A stretch of 64,000 nucleotides of DNA, taken from NCBI RefSeq assembly GCF_018474025.1, contig NZ_JAHCTA010000006.1:1-64000 (forward strand). Reading direction: 5' to 3'. Position numbers and translations under genes: made by a program. The stretch's first letter is position 1; each line of letters starts with the position of its first letter. The notes below the pieces were generated by a model, which was given only the letters and a program-made list of their open reading frames with translations, did not search any database and was not told the origin of the DNA. This document shows positions 27,104 through 36,453 of the stretch, piece after piece. The DNA is from Alteromonas oceanisediminis. Lineage in GTDB: Bacteria > Pseudomonadota > Gammaproteobacteria > Enterobacterales > Alteromonadaceae.

Positions 27104-27919
27104 CTACTGGCTGACTTTTGCTACATAAGGCAACTCACAATCTGCGCAAATGATATTGAGTTCACGTTTGCCGTAGACTTTGTTTAAGCAATTAGGGCAC
27201 TCGTATTTTTGACGAGTCTGTCGTTTAGCGACTTCTTGAATAAAGAAGCTATCACCTAACTGGTCCTGCAGACTTTGTGGCATGGCAGGATACTCTTGGT
27301 GACAGTGAGCGTTTAATGGTTGGATCACGTCTTGACCAGCCCCAGAAGACATAGCCATTAATGTATCAGTTGACGTTTGATCACCAGCGGATAACGTACT
27401 GTCGACGACTACTGGCTCATGGAGTTTGGGTAAAGCAAATCTATCGACCCATAATAATGTAAATGATTCGTCAGCAATCAGTGTTTCTGCTGCTTTAAGA
27501 AAGCGCCCATTTTTTAAGATGTAGTCGCTCATGTGACGACCTGTAACACTACCACCTGGCTCACCAGTATCTGAGGGCATCAAGCCAATCTTCGCCATTT
27601 GTAACGCCCACTCTTTATTATGATAATGCCCGTCGCTAGGAGTGCCATACTGATGTTGCCATGCGTGAGCCATTTCATGCACTAAAGTTTGCATAACTTC
27701 AATAAGGCGTGATGAAGCAAAATAAGAAGGATTTATCGCTATCTCAGAGCACGTTTTGCCATCAATATTCCCCCACCGCTGTGCTGCAAAGAAACCCATT
27801 ACATGCTTTTTTCGTTGCAGAGTAAAAATAACTGGCGCTAATGCACCATCAAACAATTGATCGTTAAAATGATCGTATGCATTAATCAACGGGAGATACA
27901 ATTCGTTCGTCGGAGACAT
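27104..27919 (-). CDS. SprT-like zinc metallopeptidase with C-terminal zinc ribbon
   Basis: About 271 residues from the ATG at 27919 (a TTG at 27934 would add five). The SprT-like domain has 'LYLPLINAYDHFNDQLFDG', 'SEIAINPSYF' and the catalytic HExxH in 'LVHEMAHAWQH'. The C-terminus carries a four-Cys ribbon ('ECPNCLNKVYGK' and 'IICADCELPY'). SprT/Spartan-type enzymes cleave proteins crosslinked or bound to DNA. Genes like this, longer than chromosomal sprT, are common on plasmids and integrative elements. It is divergent from the Tn3 transposase across a perfect palindrome and faces its own decayed relative. Confidence 0.85.
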   Translation of the reverse strand: MSPTNELYLPLINAYDHFNDQLFDGALAPVIFTLQRKKHVMGFFAAQRWGNIDGKTCSEIAINPSYFASSRLIEVMQTLVHEMAHAWQHQYGTPSDGHYHNKEWALQMAKIGLMPSDTGEPGGSVTGRHMSDYILKNGRFLKAAETLIADESFTLLWVDRFALPKLHEPVVVDSTLSAGDQTSTDTLMAMSSGAGQDVIQPLNAHCHQEYPAMPQSLQDQLGDSFFIQEVAKRQTRQKYECPNCLNKVYGKRELNIICADCELPYVAKVSQ

Positions 27920-28031
27920 TGTAATACAGTCCAAGAATTATAATTGTAGTGTACAGCTTATAGGCGTGAGATTAACCCATTTTTAATCGCTATTTGGAAT
28001 AGGTACGGACGTTCTTATACCCATTATTGAT

Positions 28032-28059
28032 TTTTTTTACAGTGTACACTGTAAAAAAA
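28032..28059. promoter_or_regulatory. 28-bp perfect palindrome upstream of tnpA
   Basis: The core ACAGTGTACACTGT (28039-28052) is flanked by seven T on the left and seven A on the right, making a 28-base perfect palindrome between the divergent SprT-like and tnpA genes. The inner 8-mer AGTGTACA occurs once more at 27948-27955. It is probably an operator; a terminator is less likely because the only loop would be four bases inside a five-pair GC-poor stem. Confidence 0.55.
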
Positions 28060-28118
28060 TGCGTTTTTCAATATATTTGCTTAAATAAATATGAAAAAAA
28101 AGAATAAGAGGTCAACTA

Positions 28119-31100
28119 ATGGCGCGCATGAAAATCCTCTCAAAAGCCAGGCAGCGCGCGTTTGAGAGTATACCTAAACTGACAAAAGAAGCGAGAGATG
28201 GTTACTTTACATTAGATGCAGACACACGAAAAATCTGCAATAGAATGCAATCTGACCACATCAAAATTGGCTTTTTAGTACAAAAGGCCTACTTTCAAGC
28301 AAAAGGACGTTTTTTCGAAGCAAAACAATTCGCACAAATAGACATCAAGCGCGCCGCTAAAGCGATCGGCTCTGCGGTGATTTTTACACCTGAGTCGTAT
28401 ACAGCTGAAACATCGTTTCGGCACAGAAAGCAAATCTTGGCGCTCTTCGATTGGCATCCATGTAAAAACGACAATATTGACCACCTTAGACAGTATGCCA
28501 ACAGCTTGGTCGCGGTGCGTATGCATAAAGAGGACCTCTTGTTTTCATTGGTCGCCTATTGCTGGATGAGACGTGTTGTAATTCCTTCCTATTCGCAACT
28601 TGCCGATATAATCGCCGCGGAATTCCGTGTTTTTGATGAAAAGATAACCGAAAAGGTCAACGAATTACTGCCGCCAAAGAAAAAAAGCGCATTGACTTCG
28701 TTTTTTAGTTATCACTCAACACATTTTACGGTTAAACAACTCAAACGTTTTAATCAAGGGGTGTCGCAACGCGATCTTTCCCAAAATGCCGATATTCTGC
28801 AATTGTATTCCGAACAGTTCTTTGACCTAAGCAAACTCTATTCTGGACTGCGTTTAACCACTGAGGCGGTAAAACATTTTTCGGATACGCTATACTTAGC
28901 GAATCAGGATGAAATCCGCCGTCTGAAAAATGATAACAAACGAGCAGTTTACTTTGCGGCATTTATATTTGACCAGTATTACAAACGACAAGACTTTGCA
29001 GCTGACGCAATTATCAAAGTCGTGCGTTCATTTTCCAATAGTGCCAGAGGAAATGAAAGAAAGCGGTTAGATGAAAAACGCGCCAAGGTGTTAGAGTCGA
29101 ACAAGGCGGTAGTCGATGCAGCTAAAGACGCAAAACGTGTGCTAAAACTGATCCAGTCACTGACTAACGATAAGACCCTATCACTGCATGAACGCGACGA
29201 GCGGATACGGCAATTAGTCACTGCATTTTTTAAAGCTGAAGATCCTGAATTTGACGATCACATCGAGCGCATAAGCACCAGTATCCTACGTGAACGTGCA
29301 CATATCGATTTTTATAGTGCAATGTTTAACAATGGCATTAAGTTACAACGGTTACTTGGAAAGCTGGTGCAATCCATGTCGTTCGACGCAGATAGTAAAA
29401 ACCAAGCATTGGTTGAAGCGATTAACTATTTTAAAAATTCGCCAACACATATTGATGAAGCAACCCCTACCGCATTTTTGAAATCGGCAGACCTGCAACA
29501 ACTGGAAACAGAGGATGAGTTTCAACCACTTACAAAGTTTCGAGTCCTTTTGTTTATGGCAATAGCCGATGCGTTAAAAAATAAGAACTTAACGCTGGTG
29601 CATTCCTACAGATATCGTCAAACACCAAGCTACATGATCAGTCAAGAAGAATGGGCCGCAAACAAACCGCAGCTTCTACTAGCATCGTCACTTGATAGGT
29701 TTGTGGTTGCACCAACGATCTTGAGTGGTATTGGTAACGAGGTAACAGAGAAATTTATCAGTGTTAATAGACGTATAGCGCAAGATGAAAATCCTTATTT
29801 CAAGCTAAATGAAAACGGCGAATGGCGTATTCGCTATCCTGAGCCTGAATTTTCAGTTGAAAAATACATTCCTACGCTATTAGGCTCAGCCAAATCAGTA
29901 ACCTTGCAGGACGTTATGTTTGAAGTCGAACGCCATACTAACGTGTCCGCTTGCTTCAACAACCGACTACCAATAGGCGGAAAAAGCGATATCGATACCA
30001 AATTACTCTTTGCAGTAATATTGAGCCTTGGAACAAACATTGGGCATACTGAACTGGCGCGCGCTTCAAAGTTAGTCTCCGCAAAGGTCTTGAGGGATGT
30101 AGAAAATAAATGGGTGTCGTTGGCAAATTTACGTTCCGCCAATGCTCAGCTTGTAAAGACACTTCAATCATTGCCATTACCTTGTGTGTTTAATAATGAG
30201 CGCGGTGTCCTGCACTCTAGCAGCGATGGCAAAAAAGTGGTTGTCAATGTCAACTCACTGCTCGCGAATTATTCATACAAATACTATGGAAAAGAACAAG
30301 GGATAAGCGTAAATAGCTTTGTAGACGAAAAACAGTCATTCTTTCATGTCAACGTGCTGACCTCATCCGATCGAGAGGCTCCTTCCGTATTTGAAGGAAT
30401 GGTATCGTCTGCGCATACGCTCACTCATGAAGATATCTATGAACATAAACACAGTACAGATACCCATGGTTATACTGAGGCTGTTTTTGCGGGTCTTCAT
30501 TTTTTGAACATATCATTTGCACCGAGGATTAAAAACGTCCACGAACAAACCTTATATGCTTATGAAGCAAAATCTTTAAGAAAACAATCAGATGGTGCAA
30601 TAGCTCCGAAAACTCAGATTAATAAAAAGCTCATTCTGGAAAACTGGGATGATATTCTCAGGCTGATGGCATCAATAAAGTTAAAACGATGTAGTGCTTC
30701 GCAGATGTTAAAAATGCTCTCAAGTAGTGAACGAGATAGTACCCTCTACAAAGCGTTTAAAGAGTTTGGGCGGCTATTAAAAACATACTTCATTCTCAAT
30801 TACATCGATGATGAAGAACTACGCCAGAACATACAAAAACAATTAAACCGAGTTGAACTAGGCCAGTCGTTAGCGGACGAGATAATGTTTGGAAGGAAAG
30901 GAAAACTGCAAGTTGGGCTAAAAGATGAAATTGAATTGGTTATGGCGAGTAACACACTAATACGGAATATGATAATACTCTGGAATTATTTATTTCTAAC
31001 TGATTACTATCTCACTCTTGATTCTCAAGAGGAAAGAAAACACGTCATAGAGCTGATTGGAACTGGTTCAGTAATAGCTTGGGCACACATTAATTTTAAA

Positions 31101-31178
31101 GGCGTTTATGAATTTAATCCAAGCTCAGTTAGCGCTTTTAAATCATCTCTCAAGGAAATGATGAGTGTTTCTATTTAA
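28119..31178 (+). CDS. tnpA: Tn3-family transposase TnpA
   Basis: A 1019-residue transposase, full length for the family and without internal stops. The N-terminal region resembles DUF4158, and the C-terminal DDE domain shows 'SSDGKKVVVNVNS' (first Asp), 'HSTDTHGYTEAVFAGLHF' (second Asp) and 'KQLNRVELGQSLADEIMFGRKG' (catalytic Glu). It catalyses replicative transposition of a Tn3-type element. No resolvase gene and no 38-bp terminal inverted repeats were recognised, so the element's ends are undefined and it may be defective or depend on another resolvase. Debris of other genes follows directly. Confidence 0.93.
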   Translation: MARMKILSKARQRAFESIPKLTKEARDGYFTLDADTRKICNRMQSDHIKIGFLVQKAYFQAKGRFFEAKQFAQIDIKRAAKAIGSAVIFTPESYTAETSFRHRKQILALFDWHPCKNDNIDHLRQYANSLVAVRMHKEDLLFSLVAYCWMRRVVIPSYSQLADIIAAEFRVFDEKITEKVNELLPPKKKSALTSFFSYHSTHFTVKQLKRFNQGVSQRDLSQNADILQLYSEQFFDLSKLYSGLRLTTEAVKHFSDTLYLANQDEIRRLKNDNKRAVYFAAFIFDQYYKRQDFAADAIIKVVRSFSNSARGNERKRLDEKRAKVLESNKAVVDAAKDAKRVLKLIQSLTNDKTLSLHERDERIRQLVTAFFKAEDPEFDDHIERISTSILRERAHIDFYSAMFNNGIKLQRLLGKLVQSMSFDADSKNQALVEAINYFKNSPTHIDEATPTAFLKSADLQQLETEDEFQPLTKFRVLLFMAIADALKNKNLTLVHSYRYRQTPSYMISQEEWAANKPQLLLASSLDRFVVAPTILSGIGNEVTEKFISVNRRIAQDENPYFKLNENGEWRIRYPEPEFSVEKYIPTLLGSAKSVTLQDVMFEVERHTNVSACFNNRLPIGGKSDIDTKLLFAVILSLGTNIGHTELARASKLVSAKVLRDVENKWVSLANLRSANAQLVKTLQSLPLPCVFNNERGVLHSSSDGKKVVVNVNSLLANYSYKYYGKEQGISVNSFVDEKQSFFHVNVLTSSDREAPSVFEGMVSSAHTLTHEDIYEHKHSTDTHGYTEAVFAGLHFLNISFAPRIKNVHEQTLYAYEAKSLRKQSDGAIAPKTQINKKLILENWDDILRLMASIKLKRCSASQMLKMLSSSERDSTLYKAFKEFGRLLKTYFILNYIDDEELRQNIQKQLNRVELGQSLADEIMFGRKGKLQVGLKDEIELVMASNTLIRNMIILWNYLFLTDYYLTLDSQEERKHVIELIGTGSVIAWAHINFKGVYEFNPSSVSAFKSSLKEMMSVSI

Positions 31179-31202
31179 ATTAAACTTTGTTAAATCAGTG
31201 GT

Positions 31203-31376
31203 TTATATTTCGACATTCGAATCGTTGTGACTAAGACGGTAAATCAGCCGAAATTCAATTAAAGCCGAAACGCGTCGTTCCCGCACACTGCGCGCCTTTA
31301 TGTAAAATTTGAGATACTCATCAAGTTCGTCTGCAGCGCTAAAACTATTGACGTAGGAGAACGCAGTTTCGTCAAA
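31203..31376 (-). pseudogene. unidentified gene fragment (C-terminal 57 codons)
   Basis: On the minus strand 57 protein-like codons run from just after a TAA (31379-31377) to a TAA at 31205-31203, with segments such as 'ADELDEYLKFYIKARS' and 'VSALIEFRLIYRLSHND'. There is no start codon in the first 30 codons. It is probably the tail of a gene whose front was lost. I cannot name the family. Confidence 0.4.
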
Positions 31377-31427
31377 TTAGTGCATTTGGATAATTATAAA
31401 TCGGATAAAAGCGCCAAAACACGGTAC

Positions 31428-31532
31428 TTAAAGCATGACTTTTTCTTCGGGCCTAAGTGTCAGTACCTCGGCACCTTTCGCTGTTACAAGGATTGTATGC
31501 TCCCATAAAGAAATTTGACTTGTTTTAAAAAG
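31428..31532 (-). pseudogene. C-terminal fragment of methionine aminopeptidase
   Basis: The last 30 or so codons before the stop at 31428-31430 read 'ISLWEHTILVTAKGAEVLTL' followed by RPEEKVML. This is the conserved end of type I methionine aminopeptidase, where (Q/W)-(F/W)-EHT carries the metal-ligand Glu. An in-frame stop lies just upstream at 31535-31533 and no more of the gene is found in this window. It is a remnant, most likely of a gene cut by the mobile DNA to its left. Confidence 0.6.
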
Positions 31533-31689
31533 TTAAGGACTTAGCTGCTATTGGTGTCTTGCCAAAATACTGTACACACATACATATTAACTGTATATTC
31601 ATACATGCCTATAAAATTGAGTACGTAGATACTGATTGCTGATACTCGCGTATCTTTCCTATGGTTATTAACGAAAATAATAAACTGCG

Positions 31690-32931
31690 ATGCATGACAA
31701 ACTGATACAAAAACTCGAAATACTTTCAGATGCTGCCAAGTATGATGCTTCATGTGCGAGCGGGTCAGCCGGTAAACGAAAAGCGGGTAAAACCGAAAAA
31801 ACCGGCATTGGTTCTCTGACTGGCGGTTCGGGTATATGTCACAGTTTCACCCCTGATGGGCGGTGTGTATCTTTACTCAAAATATTAATGACAAACTATT
31901 GTATCTACGATTGTCACTATTGCATAAATAGGGTCTCGAGTAGCGTTCGGCGTGCGCGTTTCACTGTGAAAGAAACGGTAGATTTAACGCTGAACTTTTA
32001 TAAGCGCAACTACATCGAAGGTTTGTTTCTGAGTTCAGGCATTGTTGGTTCTCCCGACCATACGATGGAAAGTATGGTACGTATCGCAAAATCATTACGT
32101 GTTGAACACGGATTTAAGGGATATATTCACCTTAAAACAATTCCTAATGCGTCGCCTGAGTTACAAGCTGAAGCCGGCTTATATGCCGATCGGTTAAGTA
32201 TTAACATTGAGATGCCAACCCAGCCTTCATTGAACAAGTATGCGCCGGAAAAAGATCTGGGCGCCATTCATGGTTCCATGAATACGCTAAAAGACAAGAT
32301 TGCGGAGCATAAAGTAGATAAAACGTATCGTGGTAAGCGCCCTCCTCGCTTCGCTCCTGGCGGGCAGTCTACTCAAATGATTATTGGGGCCGACGATTCG
32401 AATGATAAAGTGATATTGAGCACGAGCGTTAAACTCTATAGCCAACAAAAATTACGCCGGGTTTACTACTCAGCATTTTCGCCAATTCCAGATGCGTCTG
32501 AAGTGTTGCCGCTCAGACCAGCACCTTTGATCCGTGAGCATCGTCTTTATCAGGCTGATTGGCTGCTGCGTTTTTATGGATTTAATCTTGAGGAAATCGT
32601 CCACGACGACATGCTTGATATGGACCATGACCCCAAACTCGCATGGGCATTACGCAATCGTCATGTGTTTCCAATTGATTTAAATAAAGCCGACAAGATG
32701 CTTTTATTGCGAATACCTGGCCTAGGTGCGCGTACCGTACAGAAAATTTTGGCGATCCGTCGCTATACTAAACTCAGCTGGATGGATCTCACGAAGATGC
32801 GTCTGCCATTACAAAAGCTGAAGCCTTTCATTAGTGTTTGTGACTATTCACCTGCTATTCATTTGCTTGAGAGCAACAATTTTGAGCTACAGTTCAAGCC
32901 GCCGAAGCAGATTGAGCTTTTTGGCGCTTAA
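31690..32931 (+). CDS. putative DNA modification/repair radical SAM protein
   Basis: A 413-residue radical SAM enzyme. The cluster motif is C71-IYD-C75-HY-C78 (CX3CX2C) in 'TNYCIYDCHYCINR'; later landmarks are 'LFLSSGIVGSPDHTMESMV', 'LSINIEMPTQ' and 'YYSAFSPIPDAS'. The C-terminus has a helix-hairpin-helix-like DNA-binding stretch ('IDLNKADKMLLLRIPGLGAR'). This matches the family called putative DNA modification/repair radical SAM protein (TIGR03916), almost always followed by the TIGR03915/DUF4130 partner, as here. The reaction is not established. It begins soon after the decayed fragments and may mark the return to chromosomal sequence. Confidence 0.88.
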   Translation: MHDKLIQKLEILSDAAKYDASCASGSAGKRKAGKTEKTGIGSLTGGSGICHSFTPDGRCVSLLKILMTNYCIYDCHYCINRVSSSVRRARFTVKETVDLTLNFYKRNYIEGLFLSSGIVGSPDHTMESMVRIAKSLRVEHGFKGYIHLKTIPNASPELQAEAGLYADRLSINIEMPTQPSLNKYAPEKDLGAIHGSMNTLKDKIAEHKVDKTYRGKRPPRFAPGGQSTQMIIGADDSNDKVILSTSVKLYSQQKLRRVYYSAFSPIPDASEVLPLRPAPLIREHRLYQADWLLRFYGFNLEEIVHDDMLDMDHDPKLAWALRNRHVFPIDLNKADKMLLLRIPGLGARTVQKILAIRRYTKLSWMDLTKMRLPLQKLKPFISVCDYSPAIHLLESNNFELQFKPPKQIELFGA

Positions 32932-32947
32932 CGTCAGTAGTAGCAAG

Positions 32948-33754
32948 ATGAAAACAATTTCAATCAATTCGGTGCCGGGCTACAGCGAGTGGCGCACTGC
33001 ATCAAGAGAGTGCTTGGCGCAATCCATCGCACCTGAACATATTGTTTGGCAAGGTTCTCAGTCTTTACAGGACGATTTGTTCGGTGATGCTGAACAAAGT
33101 CCCGGAGTCTGTGAAGCACAAACAAGACATCGTATTCCCAATTCAGTCTTAGTACTTTTCAACTATGCGCTGTGTCACCGGGATACTAGCCGCTTTGCAT
33201 TATGTTATCGGGTTTTATGGCGCGTTATTTTCGAGAACAAAAACCTTATCGAATTGAAAACGGATAAAGATGTTCTACATCTCTACACGTTAGCTAAAGC
33301 GGTGAAGCGCGATGCGTATAAAATGAGTGCATTTTTACGATTCAGAGGAGTGACTCTTGACGGTCAAGAGCACTTTATCGCCTGGTACGAACCGGAACAT
33401 TATAGCCTAGAGATTAAACTGGACTTCTTTAAAACGCGTTTTAAGAATATGCGGTGGTCGATACTGACACCTTATCGGGCGGCTCACTGGGACACAGAAA
33501 AACTCATTTTGGAAGATAATCCCGACCCAAGCGTATTTCCTGAAGACGATCGTATCGAAAAATATTGGCTCACTTACTACGCTAATATATTTAATCCCGC
33601 CCGTATCAAAAAAGATGCGATGTTAAGCTCAATGCCTAAAAAATACTGGAAGAATATGCCTGAAACGGCGCTGATCGACGATATGATACGCGAGTCGGAT
33701 ACGAGAGCCCGCAGGATGATAAATGATGGGAGTAAACAGACCCCAAAGCGTTAG
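32948..33754 (+). CDS. TIGR03915/DUF4130 putative DNA metabolism protein
   Basis: I start at the ATG at 32948, 16 bases after the radical SAM stop; the open frame further upstream only shadows that gene. The 268-residue protein contains 'RFALCYRVLWRVIFENK', 'AKAVKRDAYKMSAFLRFRG' and 'EHFIAWYEPEHYSLEIKLDFF', typical of DUF4130. In many bacteria this domain is fused to a uracil-DNA-glycosylase-like domain; here it stands alone. It works with the radical SAM enzyme in a presumed but unproven DNA repair or modification pathway. Confidence 0.85.
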   Translation: MKTISINSVPGYSEWRTASRECLAQSIAPEHIVWQGSQSLQDDLFGDAEQSPGVCEAQTRHRIPNSVLVLFNYALCHRDTSRFALCYRVLWRVIFENKNLIELKTDKDVLHLYTLAKAVKRDAYKMSAFLRFRGVTLDGQEHFIAWYEPEHYSLEIKLDFFKTRFKNMRWSILTPYRAAHWDTEKLILEDNPDPSVFPEDDRIEKYWLTYYANIFNPARIKKDAMLSSMPKKYWKNMPETALIDDMIRESDTRARRMINDGSKQTPKR

Positions 33755-33829
33755 TCTCGTATGGCATCAGAAATGATAAATTGCCGTCGTGATTTTTGAC
33801 ACGCTGCCCTGTTTAAATCTTAAGACAAT

Positions 33830-33871
33830 AAAAAACACTGAATTCACCCAATAATCTCTCGATTAGGTGAA
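33830..33871 (-). terminator. Rho-independent terminator of the ars operon
   Basis: On the minus strand TTCACCTAAT (33871-33862) and ATTGGGTGAA (33852-33843) form a 10-base stem with one mismatch and a 9-base loop, followed seven bases later by TTTTTT (33835-33830). It lies 15 bases after the acr3 stop. Confidence 0.75.
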
Positions 33872-33885
33872 CACGTCGAATAGGT

Positions 33886-34905
33886 TTATTCTACAAACCA
33901 ATGACGTGTGCGATTTGCAAACCATACCAGCGACAGCATGACGGGTACCTCAACCAACACTCCCACGACAGTCGCTAGCGCAGCGCCTGAATGCAGCCCA
34001 AACACAGAAATCGCCACGGCAACCGCCAACTCAAAGAAATTTGATGTGCCAATCATACACGCCGGTGCGGCAACGTTATGAGGCAATCTCATTTGTTTTG
34101 CCATGAAATAAGCGATGGCGAAGATACCATAGGTTTGAATCAGCAACGGGATAGCAATCAGCACAATTGCCTGAGGCTTAGCTAATATTGTTTCTGACTG
34201 AAACCCAAACAGTAAAGCCACGGTTGCTAGTAAGCCGACAATCGACCAAGGCTTCATGTTAGTTAAAAACTGGTTCAGCCGTGAAGGATCACCCCCTGAA
34301 TCCAGTTTTTTACGGGTTACTGCTCCTGCAACAAGAGGAAGTAGCACATACAATATCACTGACAGAAATAACGTGTCCCAGGGTACGGTAATATCCGTCA
34401 CACCCAATAGCATTCCAGCAATCGGTGCAAACGCAAAAATCATGATGATGTCGTTGATTGATACCTGTACCAACGTGTAATTGGCATCACCTTTGGTGAG
34501 CTGGCTCCAGACAAATACCATAGCCGTACAAGGCGCAACGCCAAGCAAAATCATCCCTGCGATGTATTCAGTTGCCGTTTGCGGGTCAACCCAGTCAGCA
34601 AACAACCCTTTAAAGAACAGCCAACCTAGAAACGCCATTGTGAAAGGCTTGATTAACCAGTTGATCACCAATGTGAGAGCTAGACCTTTGGGTTTCTTAC
34701 CCACGTCTTTTAGCGAGGAAAAATCAATCTGCACCATCATGGGGTAAATCATCAACCAGATAAGTACCGCGATCACTAAATTGACGTGCGCATATTCAAT
34801 ACCGGCAATCACAGCGAACGCATCAGGCACAATACTCCCAAGGGAGATCCCAACGACAATGGCAATTCCCACCCATACCGATAAATAGCGTTCAAATAAA
34901 CCCAT
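33886..34905 (-). CDS. acr3: ACR3-type arsenite efflux transporter
   Basis: A 339-residue, ten-helix inner-membrane protein. The essential Cys is in '[22 protein letters not shown]', and the conserved acidic helix is '[19 protein letters not shown]'. ACR3 exports As(OH)3 and is unrelated to ArsB. It is the last gene of arsR-arsC-arsH-acr3, nine bases after arsH, and is followed by a terminator. Confidence 0.93.
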   Translation of the reverse strand: MGLFERYLSVWVGIAIVVGISLGSIVPDAFAVIAGIEYAHVNLVIAVLIWLMIYPMMVQIDFSSLKDVGKKPKGLALTLVINWLIKPFTMAFLGWLFFKGLFADWVDPQTATEYIAGMILLGVAPCTAMVFVWSQLTKGDANYTLVQVSINDIIMIFAFAPIAGMLLGVTDITVPWDTLFLSVILYVLLPLVAGAVTRKKLDSGGDPSRLNQFLTNMKPWSIVGLLATVALLFGFQSETILAKPQAIVLIAIPLLIQTYGIFAIAYFMAKQMRLPHNVAAPACMIGTSNFFELAVAVAISVFGLHSGAALATVVGVLVEVPVMLSLVWFANRTRHWFVE

Positions 34906-34914
34906 AAATCCGCC

Positions 34915-35631
34915 TTAAACTTTACGCTGATTGACACGTTGGGTTAGCTGCTCAGCCGACTCAACACGTTCAGAATATCTGTCTACAAAGTAGTCTTTGT
35001 TGGTTCTTAGTAATAAAGTGAACTTCATCAGCTCTTCCATCACATCCACAATGCGATTGTAGTAAGAAGAACGCTTCATCCTATTATTGTCGTCAAACTC
35101 AAGAAACGCTTTTGCTACGCTGGATTGGTTTGGGATAGTGACCATGCGCATCCAGCGACCAAGAACACGTAACTGGTTAACGACATTGAACGACTGTGAG
35201 CCGCCACAAACCTGCATGACAGCAAGCGTTTTCCCCTGCGTAGGGCGCACGGCACCCAGGCTAAGAGGCACCCAATCAATCTGACTTTTAAATGTACTGG
35301 TCATTGAGCCGTGACGTTCGGGCGAGCACCACACCTGCCCTTCTGACCACATCATAAGTTCTCTCAACTCTTTTACCTTGGGGTGATTTTCATCGTCCGT
35401 ATCGGTTTGTGGCATTCCTTCGGGGTTAAACACTTTTGCCTCTGCCCCCATGCGTGACAGCAAACGAGCGCACTCTTCAACCACTAAGCGGCTGAATGAG
35501 CGCTTGCGCAAAGAGCCGTATAGCAGAAGGATCCGCGGTGCGTGGTCAGTTTGTGCGCTCTGACACTTATCAAAGGTTGGAATATCAAACTGAGCTTCAT
35601 CGATATTCGGGAGGGTCACGTCCTGACTCAT
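34915..35631 (-). CDS. arsH: ArsH NADPH-dependent FMN reductase
   Basis: A 238-residue flavodoxin-like enzyme. '[15 protein letters not shown]' is the FMN phosphate-binding loop, and '[20 protein letters not shown]' and '[19 protein letters not shown]' are ArsH landmarks. ArsH oxidises organic trivalent arsenicals (and can reduce other acceptors) using NADPH and FMN. It begins three bases after arsC and precedes acr3. Confidence 0.92.
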   Translation of the reverse strand: MSQDVTLPNIDEAQFDIPTFDKCQSAQTDHAPRILLLYGSLRKRSFSRLVVEECARLLSRMGAEAKVFNPEGMPQTDTDDENHPKVKELRELMMWSEGQVWCSPERHGSMTSTFKSQIDWVPLSLGAVRPTQGKTLAVMQVCGGSQSFNVVNQLRVLGRWMRMVTIPNQSSVAKAFLEFDDNNRMKRSSYYNRIVDVMEELMKFTLLLRTNKDYFVDRYSERVESAEQLTQRVNQRKV

Positions 35632-35634
35632 TGC

Positions 35635-36105
35635 TTACTGCGCTCCTAATTTAGCGAGTTGGGATTTTAGTTCGGCTGGCGCAAGGTTTTTCTCGGCGAG
35701 TGATATTAACTTATTCACCCGCTCAGTAATTTGGGTGATACATGTTTGGAAGCCTGCAGCTTTTTCTTCCTCTCTCCCTTCGATTTTGGACGGATCAGAC
35801 AAGGCCCAATGGACTTTAACAGAGTTGCCGAACCATACCGGGCAGGCTTCTCCGGCGACAGCGTCACAAACTGTGACAACCACGTCAGGTTTGAAATCCT
35901 CAAACTCATCCCATGATTGACTTTGCAGCCCGTCAACCGAAATGCTGGCCTCTGTTAGATATTGGATAGAAAGCGGATGAACAACGCCGGCCGGCTGACT
36001 TCCGGCGCTTCTAGCAACAATTCGGTCGCCAGCAACATGGTTTGTAATGGCTTCCGATAAGATACTTCTGCAACGGTTGTGCGTGCAGATATACAGAATT
36101 TTCAT
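35635..36105 (-). CDS. arsC: arsenate reductase ArsC (LMW-PTP fold)
   Basis: A 156-residue arsenate reductase of the low-molecular-weight phosphatase type. The P-loop is C7-THNRC-R13 (CX5R), and the resolving pair is C80/C88 ('TVCDAVAGEACPVW'). It reduces As(V) to As(III) with thioredoxin or a glutathione-type partner, supplying the ACR3 substrate. It follows arsR by 15 bases. Confidence 0.92.
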   Translation of the reverse strand: MKILYICTHNRCRSILSEAITNHVAGDRIVARSAGSQPAGVVHPLSIQYLTEASISVDGLQSQSWDEFEDFKPDVVVTVCDAVAGEACPVWFGNSVKVHWALSDPSKIEGREEEKAAGFQTCITQITERVNKLISLAEKNLAPAELKSQLAKLGAQ

Positions 36106-36120
36106 ATAGGATCCTTATAA

Positions 36121-36453
36121 TCAGCAGGATGAAGCTTGTTGTTTGAAAGCGTTCAAGTTTGCAAGAGAAGCTGCGAAATAGCCGCTGTTGCACTCAGCCG
36201 TCTGGCTGATAACCGCTTTGGCCCAATCGGGTAACTGCTTATGAAGTTGGTAATACACCCACTTCCCTCGCCGTTCGTCCTGCAAAATATTACATTTACG
36301 CAGCTCAGCTAGATGGCGGGAAACTTTCGGCTGGTCAAGTTCAAGCGCGGCCATCAGGTCACACACGCAAGCCTCATTGAGTTGATTGACTATCAGAACT
36401 GACTTTAATCTGGTGTCATCAGACATGCATTTAAAAAACTGTAATGGGTTCAT
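36121..36453 (-). CDS. arsR: ArsR family arsenical-responsive repressor
   Basis: A 110-residue winged-helix repressor. The arsenic-sensing Cys pair is C29/C31 in 'NEACVCDLM', immediately before the recognition helix region 'LDQPKVSRHLAELRKCNIL'. A C-terminal Cys (SSC) could be a further ligand. It represses its own operon until As(III) binds. The operator lies directly upstream. Confidence 0.92.
   Translation of the reverse strand: MNPLQFFKCMSDDTRLKSVLIVNQLNEACVCDLMAALELDQPKVSRHLAELRKCNILQDERRGKWVYYQLHKQLPDWAKAVISQTAECNSGYFAASLANLNAFKQQASSC

Noticed and set aside
28032-28059. Palindrome upstream of tnpA as a bidirectional terminator
   Set aside because: The possible stem is short and GC-poor with a four-base loop, and it lies between divergent, not convergent, genes; an operator fits better.
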